From: Desulfobacterales bacterium
GTDB taxonomy: Bacteria > Desulfobacterota > DSM-4660 > Desulfatiglandales > Desulfatiglandaceae
Length of the DNA stretch: 11,097 nucleotides
Reading direction: 5' to 3'
Assembly: GCA_022013615.1 (NCBI GenBank)
Contig: JAKLQB010000034.1
Span: forward strand, 1-11,097
Each line of letters begins with the position of its first letter. The first letter of the stretch is position 1. The position numbers and the translations under genes were made by a program. Shown in pieces: positions 1 through 5,969 of the stretch. A model generated the notes under the pieces. The model was not told the DNA's origin. It did no database searches and worked only from the letters and a program-made list of their open reading frames with translations.

Positions 1-250
1 AAGGGGTTCGACCACAGTCTCTGGACTCATAGACATGCACACCCTGTCTTTAGGTCAAAAAAGCGATGGGCGGGGACTTTCACAACCTCGGCTGGTAAAA
101 AAGACACCTAAATTTAAGCTCCAAGTGGCATTCCCTTTTCAAGGGAGTGATCACTAATTGACCTTCAGATACGAAGTTCCTGGGGGTAGAATCCCTTTTC
201 ATAAGAGATGACTGGAAATGGATTCCGAGGGAAAAACAGGAGGAACTTAG
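1..250. other. 5' flank with no assignable gene
   Basis: I cannot name a gene here. One forward frame is open from base 2 to a TAA at 155-157 (51 codons, no visible start) and could be the tail of a gene lying upstream, but I do not recognise the protein and another forward frame is also open to about 111. A minus-strand frame over 80-280 has no family signature. A hairpin at 129-149 and the ribosome binding site of the next small frame (AGGAGG at 238-243) are the only structures I can point to. Confidence 0.4.
129..149 (+). terminator. Hairpin, possible weak terminator or mRNA structure
   Basis: CATTCCCTT and AAGGGAGTG can pair as a 9-bp stem (one G-U pair) around a TTC loop. It sits just before the TAA at 155-157 of an open upstream frame. 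No T-run follows, so it is not a classical intrinsic terminator. It might be a processing or attenuation hairpin, or chance. Confidence 0.25.
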
Positions 251-421
251 ATGAAAGAATCGGATCTCAGAAAATGGCATCGTAGTTTGGGACTAATCCT
301 GGCGCTGTTTATCATCCTTCAGGCAGCATGATCTTCTTTAAAATCAGGGTCCGCACCAGGAAAGGCGGTTCAAAATCTTCAGGTTGAAAAAAAAGCCATG
401 ATTGAGCATAATGAACTTTAA
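251..421 (+). pseudogene. Truncated PepSY-associated membrane protein (N-terminal remnant)
   Basis: An ATG at 251 follows a near-perfect ribosome binding site (AGGAGG at 238-243, 7 nt away). The frame encodes 26 residues and stops at TGA 329-331. The start, with R-K-W-H-R-S-L-G followed by the hydrophobic run LILALFIILQAA, matches the usual N-terminus of PepSY-associated transmembrane proteins: a short basic cytoplasmic stretch, the RKWHR motif and the first membrane helix. The break falls inside that helix. The same frame stays open beyond the TGA for 29 codons to TAA 419-421, but that extension (S-S-L-K-S-G onward) resembles no PepSY sequence. The likely explanation is an internal deletion or nonsense mutation leaving the first 26 codons. 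Alternatives are a genuine short membrane peptide, or UGA read as selenocysteine, which I think unlikely because the tail is short and no SECIS-like stem is obvious. The family call rests on recognising the motif. Confidence 0.45.
384..412 (+). promoter_or_regulatory. Candidate sigma-70 promoter for the phosphatase-kinase genes
   Basis: TTGAAA at 384-389 and CATAAT at 407-412 are separated by exactly 17 bp. Each matches its consensus hexamer (TTGACA, TATAAT) at five of six positions. Initiation would fall near 419, about 16 nt before the phosphatase ATG at 435. The promoter lies within the PepSY-like remnant, consistent with that stretch no longer being constrained as coding. No operator palindrome is evident around it. 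Confidence 0.5.
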
Positions 422-434
422 AGAGTAGTAGAAA

Positions 435-1211
435 ATGGAACTTCTTGAAAATATCAAGGTGTGCGCAAAAACGGACTTCGGTCTTAACCGCAAAAATAAT
501 GAAGACAGTTATCTGATCGTTGACCATACAAAGAAAGGCTATGACACCTTGTCCCGTGGAATGATTTTCGCAGTTGCCGACGGGATGAGTGGACATACAG
601 GGGGAGCAAAAGCAAGCCATATGGCATGTGAAGTATTGCTTGAGTATTATACGGAAAAAATCAGTGTTATTGAGGACCAAAGTTTAACTGAATCAATGCT
701 CGGGCTTCTGGAGAAAGTTATTCGCAACACGCACAGGGAAATCCACCGATATGCCGAGGAGAATGATGGATATGAGCGTATGGGCACTACCCTTTCAGTG
801 CTTGTTCTGGTAAGTGATGAGGCCCTGCTTGCCCATGTGGGAGACAGCAGGATCTATCGATTGCGCGATAATTACCTGGAACAGTTGACCGAGGATCACA
901 CCATGGCTCAACTTTCTGTGGAAATGGGGTATTTTGAGCAGGCAGAGGCCACTAATCATCCCTTACGTCATGTTCTGATGGAGGCGATTGGCCAAGAACT
1001 GGACGAGGTCCAGACCAGAATAGAAAAAGTCAGAGCAGGAGACATATTCTTGCTATGCAGCGATGGCCTTCACCATATGCTTTCAGATGATGAAATTAAA
1101 GAGATTCTTAGAGGCAATCCAGTTAATTATGGTGCTTGCGATCAATTAGTCCAAGAAGCCCTCGACAAGGGTGGGAAAGATAATGTAACCGTGATTGTGG
1201 TGCGGGTGTAA
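435..1211 (+). CDS. PP2C-family Ser/Thr protein phosphatase (Stp/PrpC type)
   Basis: This 258-residue protein is a complete single-domain cytoplasmic metal-dependent (Mn/Mg) phosphatase that removes phosphate from Ser/Thr. The bacterial PP2C motifs appear in order: N-N-E-D at 21-24, A-D-G-M-S-G-H at 48-54 (family form ADGMGGH, one Gly to Ser change), M-G-T-T at 116-119, H-V-G-D-S-R at 134-139, L-T-E-D-H-T at 151-156, C-S-D-G at 208-211 and G-K-D-N-V-T at 247-252. The metal-binding aspartates D24, D49, D210 and D249 are present, so activity is expected. Length is usual for PrpC/Stp proteins. There is no membrane segment. The start has only a weak purine-rich ribosome site (GAGTAG), but it lies just downstream of a good promoter and no better start is seen. 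The kinase gene begins 24 nt after the stop, so this is very probably the phosphatase that reverses that kinase. Family call very secure; partner assignment inferred from adjacency. Confidence 0.95.
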   Translation: MELLENIKVCAKTDFGLNRKNNEDSYLIVDHTKKGYDTLSRGMIFAVADGMSGHTGGAKASHMACEVLLEYYTEKISVIEDQSLTESMLGLLEKVIRNTHREIHRYAEENDGYERMGTTLSVLVLVSDEALLAHVGDSRIYRLRDNYLEQLTEDHTMAQLSVEMGYFEQAEATNHPLRHVLMEAIGQELDEVQTRIEKVRAGDIFLLCSDGLHHMLSDDEIKEILRGNPVNYGACDQLVQEALDKGGKDNVTVIVVRV

Positions 1212-1235
1212 ATATGAATTTAAAGACTTTAGATC

Positions 1236-3119
1236 ATGAGTAACAACTCCGAAAACACTCTTCAAATAGGAACAGTAGTCAATAACAAATGGGTGATCCT
1301 CGAATTTATTACCAGGGGCGGAATGGGTGAGGTTTATCGCGCACATCAGATTAATTTGAATCGTGATGTTGCCATTAAGACTATATCTAAAGAATGGCTG
1401 GAATCTTTAGAAGACAACAAAGAAGAGATCGAAATTGGCCTTCAACGATTCCGCAACGAAGTTCAGGCCATGGCTCAAGTTCGTCACCCGAACATTCTGC
1501 AAATTTATGATTATGGCACTTTCTCGATCAAAAAGGGCGAGGAAGATTTATTGATGGAATACATTGCCATGGAATACATACCGGGCGGCACCCTGCGAAC
1601 AACCATGTCTGAAGACGGGTTTTATCCTGAAGAGGATCTCACAAGCGACTGGCTGGTCAGTTATTTTTTGCCGGTACTCGACGGCGTTCAGGCCCTGCAT
1701 GCATCCGGGCTCATCCACCGTGACCTGAAACCCGGGAATGTTCTCATAGACGGAAAAATCCCCAAGATTGCCGATTTCGGATTGGCTCGTTCCTACCAGT
1801 GGAGACCCGTGACCCAGTCTATAGATGTGAAGGGCACGCCCTCATATATGTCCCCTGAGCATTTTTGCGATCTCAGGAGGACAGACCATCGCGCTGATAT
1901 TTATTCTCTGGGAAAAATTCTTTTCGAGGCGATTGACGGGAAAATGACTTCCAAAACGATCCCGTTCAAACAAGCAAGCCTGCCAAATCCCTATACCCCT
2001 TTCTTTAAAAAACTAGACCAGATTATTCAAGATGCAACCGTCGAGGACAGAAACGAAAGACTGGAATCAGTGGAGAAATTCCGAGATGCGATTCTTGAAG
2101 CTATCGGCGCTGTAAAATCAAAAAGGGCATCTGAGGTATCCACACGCACCGGGCATATTGCATTCCTTTACCATCCAAAATGGATCTGGAGCGGTATCGC
2201 TGTTGCCACCATTTCATTAATGCTTATGACATTGTGGCATCTTTTAGGTGAACCTGAAAAATCGAGTCTCCAAACGAAAGGAACGCCAAATACTATCCAT
2301 GAGACCGGGCAACCCGAACTCACTATTACTTCAAGCGCCATTTTGCCACCTGCCGCCTCTCCCGAGTCGACCTTGATCTCAAAAGACGGCGTAAAATTAC
2401 ACTTGATTCCCGAGGGTGAAGCAATCCTGCCGGATAAATTTGGACCACGAGCTGGAAAATCGGTAAAAGTTGATGCTTTTTACATGGATGAGACTGAGGT
2501 GACCAATCATCAGTATGTGGAGTTCTTAAATAAGGCACTCCCTAAGATCTCCGTGAAAGGAGGCGTGGTCAATGGAAATGGTCATGTATGGATGCTGCTG
2601 GGAGAAGTAATAGCGGGTTACGAACCCATTATTTACAGGGACGGGAGGTTTTTCATTAAAGATCCAGGCTACCACTCTCATCCAGTGGTTCGCGTAACCC
2701 CATACGGGGCTGTCGCATATGCGCATTTTTATGGGAAACGGCTTCCCAATGAAGTGGAGTGGCTCCGTGCAATGGGGGGTGAAGATAAGGTGCCAGAGAG
2801 ACCGTCTGGACTCTCACCCGAATCCTCAGGAACCGTGACGCACATGGAAATGATGCACGGTCAAACGTATCCACCATCTTATAGGGAGGTCCCATTGAAA
2901 CTTCCTCTCCCTGTGGTTCAATTCAAGCCTAATGTATATGGTATTAGAGGACTTGGAGGGAACGTGAGTGAGTGGGGCCTAAGTTTAGGAATGGGGCCTT
3001 CTCCAAAAAAGGATGCACAATACGTAATTCTGCCAGGAGCCATCGCTCGTCAACCCTGGGAAGCCTTCGAGGAAGTAGGTTTTCGGACATCTCTAAGCAT
3101 TCCAAAAAAAGGGAAGTAG
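1236..3119 (+). CDS. Transmembrane Ser/Thr protein kinase with C-terminal FGE-sulfatase-like sensor domain
   Basis: This 627-residue protein has three parts. Residues about 18-290 are a Hanks-type kinase: glycine loop with R-G-G-M-G-E-V at 27-33, ATP-anchoring K48 in V-A-I-K, helix-C E75, catalytic H-R-D-L-K-P-G-N at 161-168 (D163), D-F-G at 180-182, and G-T-P-S-Y-M-S-P-E at 200-208. All catalytic residues are present, so it should be active. A single membrane helix at about 316-338 follows. Residues about 385-622 form an FGE-sulfatase/SUMF1-like domain, with F-Y-M-D-E-T-E-V-T-N at 415-424, a G-K-R-L-P-N-E-V-E-W block, G-G-N-V-S-E-W and a closing V-G-F-R. The kinase should be cytoplasmic and the FGE part outside. 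The FGE part has no cysteine at all, so it cannot use the FGE cysteine/copper chemistry and is probably a binding or sensing module. It contains H-M-E-M-M-H (536-541), a possible metal site. The start is the first ATG after the phosphatase and lacks a clear ribosome site, suggesting coupled translation. Substrates are unknown. Confidence 0.93.
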   Translation: MSNNSENTLQIGTVVNNKWVILEFITRGGMGEVYRAHQINLNRDVAIKTISKEWLESLEDNKEEIEIGLQRFRNEVQAMAQVRHPNILQIYDYGTFSIKKGEEDLLMEYIAMEYIPGGTLRTTMSEDGFYPEEDLTSDWLVSYFLPVLDGVQALHASGLIHRDLKPGNVLIDGKIPKIADFGLARSYQWRPVTQSIDVKGTPSYMSPEHFCDLRRTDHRADIYSLGKILFEAIDGKMTSKTIPFKQASLPNPYTPFFKKLDQIIQDATVEDRNERLESVEKFRDAILEAIGAVKSKRASEVSTRTGHIAFLYHPKWIWSGIAVATISLMLMTLWHLLGEPEKSSLQTKGTPNTIHETGQPELTITSSAILPPAASPESTLISKDGVKLHLIPEGEAILPDKFGPRAGKSVKVDAFYMDETEVTNHQYVEFLNKALPKISVKGGVVNGNGHVWMLLGEVIAGYEPIIYRDGRFFIKDPGYHSHPVVRVTPYGAVAYAHFYGKRLPNEVEWLRAMGGEDKVPERPSGLSPESSGTVTHMEMMHGQTYPPSYREVPLKLPLPVVQFKPNVYGIRGLGGNVSEWGLSLGMGPSPKKDAQYVILPGAIARQPWEAFEEVGFRTSLSIPKKGK

Positions 3120-3168
3120 GAAAAGAAAGACGATATGAAAAGATTTGTGGCTAACAGTTTTTTCTCAA

Positions 3169-3184
3169 AGCTTACAAATAAGCT
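3169..3184 (+). promoter_or_regulatory. Inverted repeat ahead of the outer-membrane factor gene
   Basis: AGCTTA, a CAAA loop and TAAGCT form a perfect 6-bp stem between the kinase stop and the ribosome binding site of the efflux genes (AGGAGG at 3192-3197). A T-rich stretch (TTTTTT) precedes it and no T-run follows, so it does not look like a terminator. It could be an operator, a processing hairpin that sets relative expression of kinase and pump, or chance. Confidence 0.25.
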
Positions 3185-3207
3185 CAAGAAAAGGAGGCCT
3201 AAAGAAA

Positions 3208-4506
3208 ATGGGACATTCTGTTACAAAGCTGGTGATATTTATGATCGTAGCTTTAGGATTGGCAGGGATTACTGGAAGACCTTTAGAGGCTGCCAGCCAC
3301 TTATGGGTGAATCCAGCCCTAAGTCAACTCATAGAAGAGGGACTTACCAATAACAAAGAGATCCAGAGCTTTGCAGCCAGGGTAGAAAGCCTGAAGGAAG
3401 AGATCCCTTTTGCCGGATCTCTGGAAGACCCGAGGCTGGGAATAGCCATTCTGAATCTGCCTACAGACACTTTTAGCTTTGACCAGGAGGCCATGACCCA
3501 AAAGCAGCTTTTTATTGCCCAAAAGGTCCCATGGTTTGGGAAGTTGAGTCTCAGGGAGCAGAGACAGACGCTTATAGCAAGCAGGCAACAAGCGTTATTG
3601 GAAGCAAAACGCTTTGAACTCGTTCGGAAGATCGCCACCTCTTACTATGAACTGGGATTCATAGCCAAGAGCCTGGAAATCAATGAGCGTCTAACCGACA
3701 TGGTAAATCAATTGATTAGGGTAGCTGAGACCAGATACGCCTCTGGCCGTGGCCTCCAGCAGGACGTTCTCCAGGCACAGGTGGAACTGAGCAAGCTTTT
3801 GGATGAAAGAATCACGCTCGGAAAGAAGCGCCGCACCATTGAAGACCAGATCAATGAGCTGCTCAACAGAGAGAGTTTCATTGCGGTACCGCCCCCAAAA
3901 GATCTGCCGTACCCGGGACTAAGGCTGGAGATTGAGTCCCTGCAGGCCCAGAGTTTGAGAAAAAACCCGTTGCTGAGGGTCAGGCAGACCGAAGTGGATC
4001 AAGCCTCTGTGGAAATCGAGCTGGCCAAGAAGGACTACTGGCCAGACATGGACTTCAAACTGGCCTATGGCCAGCGGGAAGAAGACTTCACTGGACGGGA
4101 CCTCCCCGATTTTGTCTCTGGCTCGGTGGTGATCAACGTTCCCCTTTGGCATAAGAAACGCCAGGACAGGAACCTTGCATCGAAACAGAAAAATTCCGAA
4201 GCAGCCGCACGTTTTTACCAGAACCTAGTGCAGTCCTTACCCCATCGGGTAGACGCGCTGGTGACTGAGATTCGTGAAACGCAAGAAAATTACCGGTTGT
4301 TTTCTGATGCCCTTATGCTTCAGGCCGAACAATGGGCCAGCTCCTCACTGTCAGCCTACGTGGTGGACAAGGTAGAATTCAATACCATGATCAATGCTCA
4401 TATTCGCCTTCTTCGCTTTGAACTTCAAAAGGACCGCTATCTGTTTAATATCTATCAGAAACGCGCCGAGTTGGAGGAAATCCTGGGCGGCCCTTTAGAG
4501 CCTTAA
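3208..4506 (+). CDS. TolC-family outer-membrane factor of a heavy-metal efflux pump (CusC-like)
   Basis: This is the outer-membrane exit duct of the tripartite pump, 432 residues from the chosen start. An in-frame ATG also lies at 3145, but 3208 is preferred: it has AGGAGG at 3192-3197, and from it the protein opens with a textbook Sec signal (V-T-K, then a hydrophobic VIFMIVALGLAG core, cleavage probably near L-E-A-A at about residue 29). The mature part has the TolC pattern of two repeats of long amphipathic helices. The stretch with Y-A-S-G-R-G and D-V-L-Q-A-Q-V-E-L is typical of metal-RND outer-membrane factors. Length is normal (400-470). No lipobox cysteine is present, so unlike E. coli CusC it is not predicted to be acylated. 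It is followed directly by the matching adaptor and pump. CusC is used by position and similarity; TolC-family identity is firm, metal specificity comes from the neighbours. Confidence 0.9.
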   Translation: MGHSVTKLVIFMIVALGLAGITGRPLEAASHLWVNPALSQLIEEGLTNNKEIQSFAARVESLKEEIPFAGSLEDPRLGIAILNLPTDTFSFDQEAMTQKQLFIAQKVPWFGKLSLREQRQTLIASRQQALLEAKRFELVRKIATSYYELGFIAKSLEINERLTDMVNQLIRVAETRYASGRGLQQDVLQAQVELSKLLDERITLGKKRRTIEDQINELLNRESFIAVPPPKDLPYPGLRLEIESLQAQSLRKNPLLRVRQTEVDQASVEIELAKKDYWPDMDFKLAYGQREEDFTGRDLPDFVSGSVVINVPLWHKKRQDRNLASKQKNSEAAARFYQNLVQSLPHRVDALVTEIRETQENYRLFSDALMLQAEQWASSSLSAYVVDKVEFNTMINAHIRLLRFELQKDRYLFNIYQKRAELEEILGGPLEP

Positions 4507-4611
4507 GCTGACAGGGGGAATGACTACACTTTCAGAAAGAAGAGGGGATTTAGTTAAATCAGTCGGTAGCCTTTGTGTGAATTCAATCTCGCATCTGTGA
4601 GGAGGAGAATC
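4507..4611 (+). other. Intergenic spacer between outer-membrane factor and adaptor genes
   Basis: The 105-nt spacer has no clear promoter or terminator. A 26-codon frame (ATG 4520, TGA 4598-4600) fills most of it and its stop overlaps the adaptor's ribosome site, but its own AGGGGG lies only about 2 nt from the ATG, too close for normal initiation. The useful element is GAGGAGGAG at 4599-4607, which fixes the adaptor start at 4612. Confidence 0.4.
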
Positions 4612-5949
4612 ATGAAACAATTCAAAATGATAACAGCGATATTCTTATTACTCAGTGTGTGGATGGCTTTCGGCCTTTGGCCAGAACATGAGGATGGACG
4701 TTCGTTCAGGCATAGCCCTTTAGCGAAGGATGCTATTGCCGCGGAAAAGGGCCTTAAAGCTGGTATGATCCATCCCGAGACCGGTAAGAAGATCAAATAC
4801 TGGGCATCACCCATGGACCCGACCTACATCCGTGACGAACCCGGAAAGTCCCCCATGGGCATGGATCTGGTTCCCGTTTACGAGGAGGAGGGAGAGGAAA
4901 AGGAGGCCGCCTCGGTGATTCGCATCGACCCGGTGACCGTGCAAAACATGGGCGTGCGCCTGGCCCGCGTTCAGCGTAAGCCGCTTGTTAAAAACATCCG
5001 GACCTACGGTACCGTCACCTATGATGAAAGAAAGATATATACAGTAAATACCAAGTTCAACGGCTGGATTGAAAAGCTTTACGTTGATTTTGTCGGTGAT
5101 AAGGTCAAGAAGGGACAGCCTCTCTTTGATATTTACAGCCCCGAACTCGTTACGGCTCAGCAAGAATACCTGCTCGCGCTCCAGCAGTGCGGCTCCCTAT
5201 GCAAAAGCCCCTATCCTAGTATCCGTGAAGGCGCCAAACGCCTTATAGAGGCCTCTCGGACTCGGCTTCGTTATTGGGACTTAACTGATGAGCAGATCAA
5301 TGCAATCGAGAGAACCGGGAAGATCCGCAAAACACTGACGATCTACTCGCCCGCTTCCGGCGTGGTGACTCAAAAGGATGCCTTTAAAGGGCACTACGTC
5401 AAGACCGGAGAGCACCAGTACGTAATTGCTGACCTGTCTAATATTTGGGTAGATGTAGATATTTATGAATATGAGCTACCCTGGGTTCGACAGGGCATGT
5501 CTGCTGAGATGGACCTCTCGTATATCCCTGGAAAACGATTTAAAGGAAAAGTGCTTTATGTTTACCCTTTTTTAGAAGAAAAGACCAGAACAGCTAAATT
5601 ACGACTTGAATTTGAGAATCCTGTTTATCAACTCAAACCAGGCATGTATGCTAATGTCTATTTGAAATCAGTCATTGCCAAGAGCAGTCTGGTTATCCCC
5701 CAGGAGGCAGTGATTGACAGTGGCGTCCGGAAGGTGGTCTTCATCTATCTTGGTAAGGGAAAATTCCAGCCTCGTGATGTGAAAATAGGCGTTGAGGGCA
5801 ACGAGAATGAATTCCAGGTGTTGAAAGGTCTCCATGAAGGGGAAGAGATTGTGGTATCGGCCCAGTTCATGCTGGATTCAGAAAGTCGTTTGAGAGAGGC
5901 CATTCAGAAGATGCTGGAGTTGCGCAAGCCGGCACCCGGCGGTCAATAA
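4612..5949 (+). CDS. cusB: Periplasmic adaptor of a Cu/Ag RND efflux pump, with heavy-metal-binding domain (CusB-like)
   Basis: This 445-residue membrane-fusion protein links pump and outer-membrane duct and may pass metal to the pump. The ATG at 4612 is chosen because GAGGAGGAG ends 4 nt before it; a TTG 13 codons upstream has no such site. A signal or anchor helix spans about residues 7-23. Residues about 52-91 form the heavy-metal-binding domain often fused to CusB proteins, with Y-W-A-S-P-M-D-P at 63-70 and P-M-G-M-D-L-V-P-V-Y at 81-90; M68, M82 and M84 are candidate Cu(I)/Ag(I) ligands. Next come a barrel-sandwich half-motif near F-N-G-W-I-E-K-L, a helical hairpin (S-P-E-L-V-T-A-Q-Q-E-Y onward), the second half-motif (Y-S-P-A-S-G-V-V) and the beta-barrel and membrane-proximal domains. 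Two cysteines, C193 and C197, lie in the hairpin tip. It is 20 nt before the pump gene. Family and metal class are secure. Confidence 0.93.
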   Translation: MKQFKMITAIFLLLSVWMAFGLWPEHEDGRSFRHSPLAKDAIAAEKGLKAGMIHPETGKKIKYWASPMDPTYIRDEPGKSPMGMDLVPVYEEEGEEKEAASVIRIDPVTVQNMGVRLARVQRKPLVKNIRTYGTVTYDERKIYTVNTKFNGWIEKLYVDFVGDKVKKGQPLFDIYSPELVTAQQEYLLALQQCGSLCKSPYPSIREGAKRLIEASRTRLRYWDLTDEQINAIERTGKIRKTLTIYSPASGVVTQKDAFKGHYVKTGEHQYVIADLSNIWVDVDIYEYELPWVRQGMSAEMDLSYIPGKRFKGKVLYVYPFLEEKTRTAKLRLEFENPVYQLKPGMYANVYLKSVIAKSSLVIPQEAVIDSGVRKVVFIYLGKGKFQPRDVKIGVEGNENEFQVLKGLHEGEEIVVSAQFMLDSESRLREAIQKMLELRKPAPGGQ

Positions 5950-5969
5950 AACAGCGAAAGGAATCTGAA

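Noticed and set aside
158..192. TTGACC and TAGAAT as a promoter upstream of the PepSY-like remnant
   Set aside because: The hexamers are separated by 23 bp, too far for a sigma-70 promoter.
329..331. TGA as a selenocysteine codon in the short frame
   Set aside because: No SECIS-like stem is obvious after it, the remaining frame is only 29 codons and matches no known selenoprotein family.
3145..3207. Upstream ATG at 3145 as start of the outer-membrane factor
   Set aside because: It has no ribosome binding site and would add 21 residues ahead of a clear Sec signal, while 3208 has AGGAGG and starts the signal peptide properly.
3135..3353. 72-codon basic frame starting before the outer-membrane factor gene
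   Set aside because: It overlaps the true gene in another frame for nearly half its length and has no clear ribosome site.
4520..4600. 26-codon frame between outer-membrane factor and adaptor genes
   Set aside because: Its AGGGGG is only about 2 nt from the ATG, the peptide has no recognisable pattern, and the stop merely overlaps the adaptor's ribosome site.
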